From: Zhengitettix transpicula
Lineage: Eukaryota > Arthropoda > Insecta > Orthoptera > Tetrigidae
Direction of reading: 5' to 3'
DNA: 64,000 bases
Assembly (NCBI GenBank): GCA_037074705.1
Contig: CM073593.1
Span: forward strand, 19,247,001 to 19,311,000
Below the pieces are notes generated by a model. That model worked only from the letters and a program-made list of their open reading frames with translations, did no database searches and was not told where the DNA came from. Made by a program: the position numbers and the translations under genes. Every line of letters starts with the position of its first letter. Within the stretch, counting starts at the first letter, position 1. Of this stretch, positions 23,986 to 35,460 are shown in pieces.

Positions 23986-24377
23986 ATTATATGTATCAAA
24001 CACATAAATTTTCGTTTGTTGTAGAAATATTACTTAGATAAGTATTTTAACATCTATCATTATAAATTGTGAAACGGAGTTAAAATTTCAAAGCTGCAAA
24101 GCAATCAGACACCCCTTTCGATGGGTGACTGTGGAACGTAAGAGAATTTGTGCCCATGTATTAGTTGCACAGATCTTAATGAGAAACTAGGTACTGAAAC
24201 GCTCGGCGAATTGTTCATCTTCAGGGAATCAATTATGTTCATCACAGGTCTATACAACGCAAGGGTTAATGCATAAATCCGTTTCTTATTGTTAGGTCAC
24301 AACGTTAATATTTTGCGAGAGTCGCTATTGGATGCACGCACAAATCTGCGTTACCACAGAAGAAACTAAAACGCTTC
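23986..24377. other. No gene seen
   Basis: Nothing supportable apart from ordinary AT-rich sequence. Confidence 0.4.
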
Positions 24378-24714
24378 ACTTGTGTGGTTGCAGAGAGAGT
24401 GCAAAGATGACGGATGCGTTTCAGAGTTTCTTTCAAAGGAGGAAACTCGAGAACGCGAAAAAAAATATTTGACAGCTCCAGAGATCCAAGCGGTTGAGCT
24501 GCCAAGCCCAGAGGCAGTGGGACATATCACTTACGCGCTCGCACGTGCGCCAGAACACACAATATTCATAAGGACCCCCACACCGCTCCAATCTCATCTA
24601 AAAATATACGCTATGGTAATAAAGTATTTCTCAACACGTGTTATAATTCAAATTTTAAATTCATTATTTTTTAACGTACACAATCGACATAAAACTGTAC
24701 CTAGTTCGTTATAA
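24378..24714 (+). other. Possible decayed exon, unidentified
   Basis: An open plus frame runs from about 24382 to 24714. Its first 60 residues are charged and coding-like (for example SEFLSKEETREREKKY and PSPEAVGHITYALARAPE), and it follows a TGTGGTTGCAG acceptor-like site. The end of the frame drifts into AT-rich low-complexity residues. No family is recognised and no matching exon was found elsewhere in the window. Confidence 0.2.
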
Positions 24715-24792
24715 TTTACTCGTACTTATATGCTACATTTATTACAAATATGTAAAATAATTATGCGATTTAATTCTTCTTTTATTTATAAC

Positions 24793-25348
24793 CAAGCCTG
24801 CGAGAGGATTCTCTCGCAGGTAACCTGCGAGGGATTTCCTCTCGCAGGCAGAACCTTTTAGGAGAGATACGAAGGGGCTACCTTTGGGTATGCCTTTTCC
24901 TCTCCGTTTTTGAACTAAGGTTCCCACAAGCCGAGGCACCTCGCCCTGTTTTGAGAGGTGTATGTTCCGGGGTCGCAGACCTTGGGCATACGGTAAGAGT
25001 TGTTCGCTATTCCCATTGGAATAGTCGGCCAGCTGCCTCCTAAACTGGTCGAGGCACGGAGAAAGGAATTCTGCGTCCCCACAGCAAACTCCTCTCCTGC
25101 TATCGGAAGGGCGTGGGACAAGTACCCAATGCCCGACCTACCTGATGCAAGTTTTTCTTGGGTTTTCCCTGCATTTCTTTAGGCGAATGCCGAGTAGGAT
25201 CCTTAAAATATAGCCCGGGGCCCTAGTTAACCCTTGGCTATCTTCCTCTACCCTTCCACATCCCCCCTTTCAAATCCCTTCGTATGCTATTAAAGGGGAG
25301 TTGCCCAATGTGGATCACCCTCCTGTAGCCTGTTGCCCTAAAAAAAAA
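24793..25348 (+). mobile_element. Complete family P retroposon with 20-bp target duplication
   Basis: A 556-bp unit starting with two adjacent palindromes (24797-24820, CTGCGAGAGG / CCTCTCGCAG type, and 24824-24848) and ending CCCTAAAAAAAAA. Perfect 20-bp direct repeats flank it: ATTCTTCTTTTATTTATAAC at 24773-24792 and again at 25349-25368. Poly(A) plus long target duplication is the signature of LINE-type target-primed reverse transcription, so plus is the sense strand. The 5' end coincides with that of the copies at 41429 and 41570, so this is a full unit, not a truncated LINE. A 60-codon sense frame (25000-25182) and a 68-codon antisense frame (24915-25121) are kept. No polymerase III boxes are clear, so the promoter type is unknown. 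Confidence 0.85.
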
Positions 25349-25368
25349 ATTCTTCTTTTATTTATAAC

Positions 25369-26189
25369 AAAACTTTTAGGTCCTCTATTTTATCAGAATT
25401 GTGAATGAGGTTGTATCCAGCCTCAGATTCAATTCCATCACTACCCCATTCCGTCCAATGAGTATATTCGTGTTAAAAACAGTTTAAGCGTTTTACAGAT
25501 CGTTATTATAATTTTATTTATACCGTACATCGTCTAGATAAAAATGCTGGTTGAAGAATACAGATAATGGACTCAGTCCACGTTAGGAGATAAGTGTTGC
25601 ATAAGCAAGTAAGAAAAATGGTGCTTAAATTACATAAATGCGTAAGAATGAGAACCATAAGACGACTTGCCGCGTTGCCACAACCAATAAAAACACGGCT
25701 GCACCGCATTTTGTTTCATTATTGACTGTAAAGACGGTGATTTAGATCAAAATAATTTAAAATGTATCAAAAATAAGGTGCTTAAATTGCCCTACGACCT
25801 TAACTACATTTAGAAATTGTAACACATCAGATCGTCCAACGCCGCTATTTATTAGTCCTCCTCTCACTCAACGTGTATCCCGAATACAGTCCACCAAAAG
25901 AGAATCTATAACTTTTCCATTAGCGTGACTGTCTCCAATTAAAATCATTAATATAAGGTCAATATTACCTTTTAATTTACTGCGGTCCCGGTCCAAATTT
26001 CGACTTGGATCTGCAATGATGATTTAATAATCCGTTTAAATTTGTTGAATCGTTGACACTATTAGAAATAAGATAATACCGTTGGTGCCGATGGTAGTCA
26101 TTAATTTTCAGCTTCAAATAACCAACGTTATTGGTCGAAAGATTTTATTTATAATTAGGATATATTTGTTTTCTGACTATTAATTAATA
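25369..26189. other. No recognised gene
   Basis: No coding or repeat match. A 63-codon minus frame at 25518-25709 has no known motif. Confidence 0.4.
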
Positions 26190-26241
26190 TAATGAATCAG
26201 AAAGTTAGGCAATTCAGACAAAATAAGTGACAATATAAATA

Positions 26242-26265
26242 CCACACAACATTTCGTCAGGTGCG
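26242..26265 (-). ncRNA. Hammerhead-like motif 4, stem II deleted
   Basis: On minus it reads GCACCTGACGAAATGTTGTGTGG. The CTGACGA half is joined directly to AAATGTTGTGTGG, so the whole stem II and the G of GAAA are lost. It is homologous to motif 3 but cannot be functional. Confidence 0.35.
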
Positions 26266-26475
26266 AAGAAGAGCCTAGAGAAATCTAACTGCACTGGTCA
26301 GCTGACAAACTTAAAAGCGACTAAAACACGACGACAATGGGAGACCCAAAGGGTTTGCGTAACAATAAGGGAGCAACGACAACGGGAAACAGAAGGTTTA
26401 GCGTGATAATAATCGATCATAGCAATTATTCAGTTTAATAGTGTCTGTTTGTAAATAATAGCTGTGATGATTGAT

Positions 26476-26828
26476 TTAATGTGAAATGAGTCTGTAATTG
26501 TACCTGGTGTCAATGTCTAAACTCATATCATTTTTCCAATCAAATGTATGTTTAGAATTGTTTATATGTTTGGATACTAGAGATTGTTTATCAATTGGAA
26601 GTTTGATATTAGATATATGTTCCTTGACACGTGTATTAGCGGAACGTTTTGTTTGCCCTACGTAGCAGGAATTACAATTAGAGCAAGAGATTTTGTAAAC
26701 ATCACAATGTTTGCTGTAGGTGTCAAGTTGGTCCTTGTGGTTTTTAATCAAGTAGGAAAGGGTATTGGTGAACTGTAAGTGATGGATATTTGATATTCTT
26801 TGAATATCTGGATAAAAAATTTTTTTGT
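26476..26828 (-). pseudogene. Penelope-like GIY-YIG endonuclease remnant
   Basis: The minus frame begins in the linker (KKIFYPDIQRISNIHH), runs through NTLSYLIKNHKDQ, and contains the GIY-YIG core DVYKISCSNCNSCYVGQT followed by KRSANTRVKEHISNI and later SKHINNSKHTFDW. In Penelope-like elements this nuclease lies C-terminal to the reverse transcriptase and nicks target DNA. The Y-K-I-x-C...C-x-x-C-Y-V-G-Q-T spacing and the RVKEH arginine helix are conserved. The frame is open for about 115 codons to a stop at 26476, so this domain is surprisingly well kept, but the upstream RT is gone. Confidence 0.8.
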
Positions 26829-26862
26829 CTGAATTGGCTATCTTTCTTATTCATTATTTTCA

Positions 26863-27104
26863 ATCAGACATAAATTTTTCCATTGATTAATATAGTTTTA
26901 AGAACAGTGATTCTTATCGACTGGGTACTTCCACGCTTATGCTTTAATTGGATTTTAATTCTTTCATACTCCATTTATATTAACTAGTTTTAGTAACAAA
27001 TAATATTGAAATACTTCAGAGAAATATCACACAATGGTTCTGCGGTCGATTACATTTACAAATGTACTTAACTGATGAGGTGAAAAATTCACATCTCTCT
27101 GGTC
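26863..27104. other. No gene seen
   Basis: AT-rich spacer between PLE debris and a family P copy. Confidence 0.4.
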
Positions 27105-27535
27105 TTTGAACTAAGGTTTCCACGAACCGAGGCACCTGTTTTGAAAGGTGTATGTTCCGGGGTCGCAGATCTTGGGCATACGGTAAGAGTTGTCCGCTAT
27201 TCCTATTGGAATAGTCGGCCAGCTGCCTCCTAAACCGGTCAAGGCACGGCAAGAGGAAAGCTGCGTTCCCACAGAAAACTCTTCTCCCGATATCGGAAGG
27301 GCGTGGGACAAGTACCAAATGCCCGACCTACCTGATGCAGGTTTTTCTAGGGTTTTCGTTGCATCACTTTTAGGCGAATTGTCGGTTACGACCTCTAAAC
27401 CGTAGCCCGGGGGCCCTAGTTAACCCTTGGCTACCTTCCTCTACCCATGCGCATCCCCCCTTTCAAATCCCTTCCTATGCTATTAAAGGGGAGTTACCAC
27501 CATGTGGATTACCCTCATGTAGCCTGTTACCCTAA
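27105..27535 (+). repeat. Family P retroposon copy, 5'-truncated, subfamily B
   Basis: Sense orientation: it begins in TCTCTGGTCTTTGAACTAAGG and ends CCTGTTACCCTAAAAAG. The leading words CACATCTCTCTGG, in place of CTTTTCCTCTCCG, are shared with 36130 and 53700, marking a second subfamily. The sense frame (27190-27405, 71 codons, begins MSAIPIGIVGQLPP) and the antisense frame (27111-27311) are both open. Confidence 0.75.
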
Positions 27536-27682
27536 AAAGAATAACGGCATCCCACAGCGTTCGATGGAACTGACATCCCCCGTCGAAGGCCAATAGAAAG
27601 AAACATTCCATTGATACGTAAGCAGAACTTTGCGTATCTATTTCAGGATTTGTCATTTATTCTCTAGTTCATTTTATACAAC

Positions 27683-27955
27683 TACTTCCTGGGTCCTTTG
27701 CGTTGCCCTGGTTGTTATAATTAAAATCAGAGACAACCATAACCCCGGACGACCCCAATTTCGTTTTTTTTCTTGTAACGGCCTTCCACACCTATCTCTA
27801 AGGTTACTCCCCGTGCCGAAAAGGTTGAAATTATATACAAAGATCATCGGTAGAAATACTATCAATCTCTTTGACTTCGACAAATGTTTATTGTACGGAA
27901 ATATGGGTCGTTTAACATGTTTTAATTTCAAATCCCGCCGTCCCTGGGTTAGATA
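27683..27955 (-). mobile_element. Truncated Helitron-type repeat (copy 5)
   Basis: Matches the first 270 bp of copy 1 from the hairpin side: GCGTTGCCCTGGTTG, TAATTAAAATCAGAGAC, CATAACCCCGGA, TTCTTGTAACGGCC, GTTGAAATTATATAC and CTTTGACTTCGACAAATG. The CTAG end is degraded (CTTCCTGGG context) and the other end is lost near CCCGCCGTCCCTGGG. Confidence 0.55.
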
Positions 27956-29164
27956 ATTTAACATTTTACTTATCACAACCCTGAAAAAAGATGTCAACTC
28001 AGTAATAATAATATTTCTACTCATTTATTCCCAATTAAATTCATGTGTAATTAATAATTTAGAGAGCCCAAACCCTTAGTTTTTTTTATATTTATAACAA
28101 ACCTATATGCTACATCTAAGATTTTCTACCGAAGATGGATAGGAAAACTATTGTGCAAGAAAATTAACGGGAACTAATCTCCAAATGGGCCTCCGTATAT
28201 CATTATCAGGGAAAGGGAGTGACAGTTCACCTAACTCCGCATCCTGTTTCTTAAATTCAAAATATTAATAACAAAATATATGTATATATTTCGTAAAGAA
28301 AACAATCCCGTTATCTGAGAGTTGTTTTTGAGCCTCAGAAAAACCTTAAAACGTATCTGACCCCAACACAGATGACGCACGTGGCTAATAACCATACATC
28401 TCCAAACTCCTCAATTAACGTTATTATACACACTACCCTGAAATACGAACTGTGTCCAACTTTATGTGATATGTATGGCAAGCAATTATCGCTACCTAAA
28501 TCTTACCATGTTTCTCATAAATCAAGATGAAAGCAATTTGTGCTTTGGCAAAGCAGCAGCGCCCACACGCGTGGGTTTGCTCGTCTACCTCTACCTTTGA
28601 TCATGAGTAAGCTTGACAACATCATCCAATTTACAAAACTAAATACTATATTCTGACATAAAGCACTCAAACCAAATATCACAGCCTGACATTATTGACG
28701 TTCAGTTAGTATAAGTGCGTATTTTTAAGAATAGATGGGATGTCACTGAAATTTCAATCACGACCAAACTGAGTGCTTAGCCTTTGCATTAAGAAGGAAA
28801 AAAGACCTAATTTAATCGGATTACGTGTCGCTAATCAAGATAAAAACAATTTTATTAAATAGATGTATCGAATATTACATTTAATAATAAAAAATATAAT
28901 AGAGCTCTGAAAACTAATATTAACATATACGCTGTTTAAAACAACCTGCAACAAAACACACTGTTTTGAAAATAACATACTTATCTCAAATACAAAATAA
29001 TTTCGATTGGAGGAATGTTAAAAGTCGGAAAAGAGAGAGTAATTATCGACTAAGTTGTTGATGCGACTAAAATTAAAAAATGAGTAAATATCACACAATA
29101 TTAAAGAGCAAAATGCTCCACATTAGGTTCAGCATAAATTCTATTAATACTTCAGAATTATACA
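27956..29164. other. No recognised gene
   Basis: About 1.2 kb of AT-rich DNA. A short GC-richer word cluster near 28550-28600 is too small to interpret. Confidence 0.4.
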
Positions 29165-29255
29165 TCTAGAGAGTCAGTCATGACTTAATTTTAACAATTA
29201 TTCTAGTATATACCTGCTGAGTAAAAATTTAATTTGTATGATGTTCCTTAAATTG
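29165..29255 (+). repeat. Dispersed repeat S, copy 2
   Basis: Aligns with 22080-22180 (GTCAGTCATGACTTAATTTTA, GAGTAAAAA, TTAATTTGTATGATGTTCC). A 73-codon frame just downstream (29299-29520) has no known motif. Confidence 0.45.
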
Positions 29256-29564
29256 ACTTCTAGAGGATGTAAGGATAAACAGTTTTGATAAGGAACCCAT
29301 GTCCGCAAATTTACCATTTGGATGCAAAATAATGTTCAAGATCGAATCGATTTCATGCTACGCAAACAAAGAGGACTCGATTAAAGTACCGTCAGTAATC
29401 ATAACCGTAAATTTTAAGATAATCTCCTCTCGACCTATGCTGGGGTGTGCTCATCAAGGGGTTCATAGTCTGAAAGGAGTGTTGACCAAGAAATTATTGT
29501 CGAATCAAATCGATAAATAAATAAATATTCACGAGAAGTCCAGATGGTTAATCATATTGTATAT

Positions 29565-30587
29565 TGTAATGAACAACTGGACAGCTGTAATTAAATTATA
29601 GGAATAATTAACAACAGTGATTGTGCTTTAAAGGAATTTATTACTGTTGATAAATTTTACAATTTACAAAACCTATTTTCATGTTGAATTTCTTCCATTT
29701 AAACAAATATTTTAAATTTCATTTCTTAATTCGTGGCATTTTTTAACATATAGTTCTAATATCATTACCATCAAATTCGTCGAATCTCTTATCTCAGGGT
29801 CACTACTGGGTTTGATAATTAGAACAAAATCAATGTATAAACTGTCAATTAACAATTCAAATATAAAAAGTTAACCTAAAACAAAATAAAAATAAGTGGA
29901 AAGAAAAATCTGACCATACCATTTTAATTATCGTTTACAAATTTATATCAAAGTTTTGGTTACTCACGACCGTCTGTCTGGTACCAGATCTCTCTGTTAT
30001 ATCTTGAACACTACCACACTAAAAGACCTTTTTTTTACATTGACTCTACTTCATTGCAATTTTAATATACACGCTTGAATTTCTCGTCTTCAGCTATCTG
30101 GTACCTCGGATGAGCCTCCCATTTTTGGTCATCTATCGGATGCCGGATTCCTCAATGCGAAAATTGTTCCAGCAGCGTGAAGCAACCTTTTGCTTCCCCG
30201 TTTGCAAATTGTTATAAAAATCTCTCCGTTCAACTATTTGCTTGCTTCCATACAGGAACTCGCGATTTGCAATTTATATTTTCAGACTTTACTGTTTGAT
30301 GCTCTAAGAGAACTGAACTGTATTATATCTTTCGTGCTCAGATTTTAGCCTCCTTCTCATATTATTGCCGATTCCAGACTTTTAGGTTTTCAGTTCCCCA
30401 CGTGAACTGAACTGTTCCGTTTCTCGAAGCCAACTGACTCTCCTAGTGCATACAGAGTTTAAGCGCGCGCGGTCTCCATTGTCGAACAAAGGAAAAACCC
30501 GCCTTCATTGTCGCCTTTTACTAACTCGTACCGCTAACAATTTCATTATATTAAAAACAATTAATAGCCTGTTTAATTGGCATTACA
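29565..30587 (-). mobile_element. LTR-like repeat, copy 3 (family L), with ATAT duplication
   Basis: A 1,023-bp block starting TGTAATGAAC and ending GGCATTACA. ATAT occurs immediately outside both ends (29561-29564 and 30588-30591), consistent with a 4-bp target duplication as made by LTR-retrotransposon integrases. It shares CTCAGGGTCxxTACTGGG, AAATCTGACCAT, CGTTTACAAAT and GGTACCAG with copies at 2343 and 60240, in order. A GC-rich portion near 30440-30530 holds GCGCGCGGTCTCC. No internal coding region is attached, so it is a solo LTR by this reading. Confidence 0.55.
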
Positions 30588-31299
30588 ATATCATAATACT
30601 TCATCGAAGAAAATATAATAAATAAGGAATCATATATCTGATGTTCAACCATTGGTTTACAATTGATTAGGTCCAAAATTAGAGACAAAACATCGTGAAA
30701 ATGTACTTTTATTTTAGTAATTGCTTTGTCAATTTTTAAATTTTTATGAATTACGGTACGTTTTTAATAAAAGTAAAAATATATGAAGTATTTCATACAG
30801 GTTATTAACTGTTTCAGTTTTGCCACAATCAAATTAATGTATTCCGTGTTAAGAAGTACCTCAGAAGAACTTTCAAAATTAAGTGAAAATTTTTAAATAT
30901 GATGTCAAATAGCTTTTAAGACTTTGTAATAATAATAAATGCACCGAAGGTGGTAGAAACACGCATCGAAACGTTTTTTAAGTTATCAAATAAATTGTCT
31001 GATATTAGTCATTATATATTTATTGAAGTATTAAAATATTTCATATAATTCAAATTATGAAATGTATTTTTCCTCTTAATGAATCACAAACATTTAAAAG
31101 TTTCGGCAAATAATTGTTTATATATTTAAAGATTCAAACTATTCTAACGATTATTCTCTATAGATGACTATGACAATTTGCCTAAACTTCTGACAAAATT
31201 CAATAATTTGGGAGAAATTTATGAACAGTATTTTATTTTTATAAATTTAGCTACCAGGGTGAAAATATAAACAAAGTAAAATAATTATCTGAAGATAAA
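30588..31299. other. No gene; possible hammerhead relic at about 30939-30975
   Basis: At 30939-30975 GCACCGAAGGTGG...CATCGAAACGTTTT resembles the CACC-CTGAAGA-stem-GAAACGTT layout with a lost U in the core. This is too degraded to call as a separate feature. The rest is AT-rich. Confidence 0.3.
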
Positions 31300-31720
31300 G
31301 GTAGTTTGATTAGGCCGATCACTGTGCTGTGTTTACAAACAGTTTGTTCCGTTGTGAGGCTGGGACTGTAAATAGCGGTCCTCATGATTATGACCACCGA
31401 CAGCGCCACAAATGGGCTTCTTGCTGACTCAATGGACACAAAAAAGCTCCGCTATTACGCGATAACTACGCCACACGAGATTAAGCCGCAAAGCCGTTAA
31501 TAAGGCTCCAAGAGAAGCCTTCTCCCTCTTCTGAGATTTTAATTACGTGGAGCGCAGCCGCAGTGAGGCACAACGGCGGGACACATCCGGAGTTGCCGTC
31601 CAGATGGAAAACTTGCGAGTCTTCGGCAGAGAACGAAATTCAATTTATAAGAGGCGTTGGACCTGACAGAACACATTGGAAAATAAAGAGTACGCTGTGC
31701 CCGCAGTCGAGGCTAAAAGA
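31300..31720. promoter_or_regulatory. GC-richer island with TATA-like element, unidentified
   Basis: About 400 bp clearly richer in GC and CpG than the surrounding sequence (for example GGAGCGCAGCCGCAGTGAGG and CAACGGCGGGACACATCCGG). It ends with AATTTATAAGAGGCGTTGG at 31640-31659, a TATA-like string. No long frame fits the island. It could be a host promoter region, a conserved noncoding element or an unknown repeat. I call it only on composition and the TATA-like word. Confidence 0.25.
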
Positions 31721-32062
31721 TTGTGTTGAGAGATGAAAATATAAAGGGAAGAGGCGCATAAATAGTACATAGGAGTAAATATATATAGAACCCGTTTAAG
31801 GGATAGAGACATAGTAAATATTTAATACCAGTTAGGCAACACGATTCGAACTAGAAGGTCAAGGTTCAAGAGTTCGTCGCTCCACAGATAAAGCGCTGCG
31901 TCTACATTCGTTTGGAGTTCATCACTTCCACCCAAGAAGCCAGCTTAACGATCGCCATGGTTTAAAAAACCGAATGATGCCATTTTTGCCTTTCTAAATG
32001 AATAATAAATTATTGAAGGCATAATTTTATATGTTTCATTTCAGGGTTATTTTTATATAGTA
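31721..32062. other. No gene seen
   Basis: No support for coding. Ordinary unique-looking sequence with a mid-GC stretch around 31850-31950. Confidence 0.4.
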
Positions 32063-32877
32063 CTGGCTGACCCGGCGAATACCGTACCACCTGAGAATCA
32101 ATACTCTAAAAAAATGAAGTTCAATAAATAAACAAATGAAATTAAAAGTATTATAATTGCATTGAAATGAATGTAATTCATGTCGCAGCACTCGGTTAGT
32201 TTCCTTTCATTGAAGCACCTTGTTATATACGACATTCAAAGCGGATGGTTTGTCAACACGTGATCATGCTACGTACAATAACAATGAGAGAAACATTTAT
32301 TTCTAGTTTCAGGCCACAAACACTCAAGCATTGGCCTTGTGATTTGTTGATATTCGTGGCGAATGCAAGACGAATCAGAAATTGATTTCCTTTAAACTCG
32401 GATGGCATATTAAAGTCGGACCATAATAACGCGGCGCTTTTCTCGTTCGATTTCTTGTTCATCTGCAGTGGATTGATTTGCAATATTCCGAAGTCTAATT
32501 GCATTACGGCTTCGTTGTGAAAGATTAGATCTTCTGGATCGCGGCATTGTAAATAACACTGAACAATATAAACTTCATCAATATCAATCAAACTGAAAGA
32601 AAAAGGACGGCGCATCTGCATCAGCTGTCAAAAGATAATGCACACAACGCCATCTACTGACATTACCAGAAGCAGCATACAACACCAATAGAGAATTTTC
32701 TTCATCATTTTTATATTTGTGATTTTTTCCGATGTTTTAATAGTTATTCTGCTATTCGGGACGGAGACATATCCAACAAATCAAAAATAATCAAAATCGG
32801 TTCACCCGTTCCGAGTTATAAATTGTGCCACGAATCCGACTTTATTATATATATATATATATATATATGTATATAGA
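32063..32877 (-). mobile_element. Helitron with helicase remnant
   Basis: On minus it begins A/TCTATATACATATATA with T at 32877 and ends GCCGGGTCAGCCAG/T at 32063. This is TC at the 5' end and CTAG mutated to CCAG at the 3' end, preceded by the GCCGGGTCAGC stretch typical of insect Helitron tails. An 815-bp internally deleted copy. Unlike the other Helitron-type copies in the window, it retains protein-coding sequence (the Pif1-like C-terminus). Confidence 0.7.
32253..32630 (-). pseudogene. Helitron Pif1-like helicase C-terminal remnant
   Basis: The minus frame of about 122 codons includes FNMPSEFKGNQFLIRLAFAT and then NINKSQGQCLSVCGLKLE. Phe-Lys-x-x-Gln-Phe-x-x-x-x-x-A-F-A-x-x-I-N-K-S-Q-G-Q is the C-terminal helicase motif of Helitron RepHel proteins (usually AFAMTINKSQGQT). 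After this the typical FSHGQLYVALSR segment is missing. The N-terminal part (VYIVQCYLQCRDPEDLIF) is weakly similar to the region before it. Rep and the Walker motifs are absent, so the protein is inactive. Confidence 0.75.
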
Positions 32878-34339
32878 TTAATTCTCAGAAATGTAATATG
32901 TTAATAAATCCTAAATACGATTTCGTACAAGATTCCGTTTTCATCAGGGAGAAGTGATTAAATTTTTTTAACAGATATTCACACTCCTTCAAACCTGGCG
33001 AAATTGCATTTTTATGCGTTAAATTATCACTACCTGTTAGAAAATTAGTCAAGGCTAACGATTTACAAATTACTAAATTTCTGAAAGCTCTAAACAAAAC
33101 ACATTCAGACAAAATCTTGTTTCCATTCACTTCCAATAATATTTTAACATATATGAATTTAATAACATTTATTAGCTTACTTCCCAATTAAAAAGAAATT
33201 ATTTGATTACTCGTGAATATCTGAAAAAATTATTGGGAAGAGTACCAACATAGTTGAAAACTCCCGTAATTGATAATTATATAATACCCAACAGCTACTC
33301 GAGCTGTAATCTATATTCTCAATTCTCTTCTAGAATCAGTCAAATCAGTCATTGACAAACTTAAATGTTTATGAAATAGAAGGAAAATGGAACCGAATCT
33401 TCAATTTAAATTTGAATTTATCACATCATTTTATAATATCTGAAAGGTGACCTCCAGAACATGGAAGTCCAATTTAAGTTTAACTTCTTTTAAAAATTTT
33501 TTTACAACATCGGACTATATCCCAAAAAAATTTATATTTATGGGAAGCTCCCAGTTGGTAACAGGAGATTCCAAATATATTTAAATCAATAATTGTCAGA
33601 AAAAGATGGGATGGGATAAGACGAACTTTAAAGAATTATGAAAAATTTGTTTTGAAAAATAAATTGATGATGGTTTTGCTTGAAGCCTCTTCGACTGATA
33701 TAAAAATATGAGGTAACTCAATTGAAAACAATTCTTAATTTACCGCCTTGAGATTATTGTTTCCTCATATCACATATCTTCCAATCTTCAGAATATTCCA
33801 GTTTAAAGTGTCCAACAATCAACCACAGCGTTTGGTAAAAAATCCATTGAATTCATTTATAAAATCAAATGGTTTCACATTCTGCTTGGTCAGATGTAAG
33901 GATTGTACGCGTGTTGATTAGTTTGAAATGAAAATTGTCGTCAATATAATTCTAAATTCTTCTTTTTCACATGTATCAAGTATTTTTTCTTCAAATGTTT
34001 GGATTTCTTATGGGTTCTTTTCTCATATTTTACTGAAATTACTTGAAAAACCTGCTTTCAAACTCATATTTTAATATGACATAGTTTGTACTATTTCTTG
34101 TAATAACATTATTAATTTATTTTACGTATTCAATAATTACAACTTAATACATGTGTGTAAATGGTTTATTTTTCTCTTATTAATTACGTTTTGACTAAAC
34201 GAGTGTCATAACATAATAATTGAATGGTATCTTCATGTATTCAAATCATAATAATTCGCATTCATTAAGTGGCCAGATTTAATTGTACTTTTGATAAAGC
34301 ACGCAGAAGAGGTCACTTGTAGCTTGACCTAGTACAACA
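32878..34339. other. No recognised gene
   Basis: AT-rich 1.4 kb. A 100-codon minus frame at 32885-33187 has a charged, coding-like look but matches nothing I know. Confidence 0.3.
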
Positions 34340-34560
34340 TTAGCAGGCGTGTTCATAACCACGGATGGGGTTGGCCGAGCCTGCATTTATCAGACGACCC
34401 AGGAAGTCCAACCCCAACTCCCGCAGAGGCGTTCCCGTACAAAAGAAAGAAATAAAACAGCATTTCCGGCGGAACTGGCGATAGCTTCCTCTTACTCGGA
34501 CAAAAAAAACTTCTCACGATAGACCTAACTTCACGCAAAAGTTGAAATAGAAGTCAACGC
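34340..34560. other. GC-richer patch, unidentified
   Basis: 34350-34460 (GGGGTTGGCCGAGCCTGC, CCCAACTCCCGCAGAGGCG) stands out from AT-rich flanks and is open for 61 codons on minus (34353-34538), with no recognisable motif. Confidence 0.25.
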
Positions 34561-35449
34561 TGAGAGTAAATGATGATATTGCTCAGAACGAATCAATCAA
34601 TTTGTTCTAATTATCTTACTTATATATCGATATGTTACAACAACTTTTTAATTTAATTTAATTATATTAATAAATAATGAGAAAGTGGTATCAATGAATG
34701 TGATGGTGAAACATAAAGCGGTTTCTTCACGATTAATATTACCGTCAGAATATTGCACTATAATATTTATCGTCTGTAGATCATATTGATCTTCCGCAGC
34801 CACGCAGTGAACATCCAAATACAGTGAAGAGATTCTGATTAAAAATTTTACAATGTACTTTATGTGACGACTGCAAAAAAAAACACGCAGAAAGGAAATT
34901 TATTTTAGAATGAATAGATCTTTGCCAGCTTTGTGGAATATTGTGGAATATTAAATATTGTAGTATAGAATATTAAAAAATGAACAATACCAGCTTTTGA
35001 CTTGAAAATATACCGAGAAAAATCTATATTCTGATAAGCTGCAGTTAGTTAATACAGAAATGCGTTGCGCATTAACTTTCGAAAAGAATTGTAGCGGATG
35101 AATGATTACGAAAAAACCGCTGCTGGAGTATATGACGTCATAGAACCAACATTAAGGTATTTAGAAGAAATAAAGTTTCTAATACATCACTAAAAACCAT
35201 GTACGTCACAAAATTCCACTCAGACACACTGTACACAAAAAATAATTGGCAAGAATATTGTGTGTGCCGTCCCAGAAATATATTGCCGATAATATTGATC
35301 GTGCAGGCGCATCATGATAGGAGAAACAACTTTCCCTCGCCAATAAAAAAAAAACTTTAAGTAAGTTACAATTAGAATTGTATAATTAACAACGTTAAAT
35401 AATAACCGCCTTGGCAAAATCGCGGCAGCAACAAGTAATAAATGAAAAT
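34561..35449. other. No gene seen
   Basis: AT-rich. A TGTGGAATAT word is duplicated in tandem near 34931-34952. Confidence 0.4.
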
Positions 35450-35460
35450 TAATTTTTTAT

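Larger units (their letters stand above)
26190..26862 (-). mobile_element. Penelope-like element fragment with GIY-YIG end
   Basis: This fragment includes a truncated hammerhead-like word at its left (26240-26265), the palindrome GTCAGCTGAC, a GIY-YIG coding remnant and, at the right, the terminal sequence AATAAGAAAGATAGCCAATT on minus. The same terminal sequence is inverted at the left end (AATCAGAAAGTTAGGCAATT), so the piece is bounded by short inverted repeats like the unit at 23773. The reverse transcriptase domain is missing, so this is a 5'-deleted copy. Confidence 0.65.
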
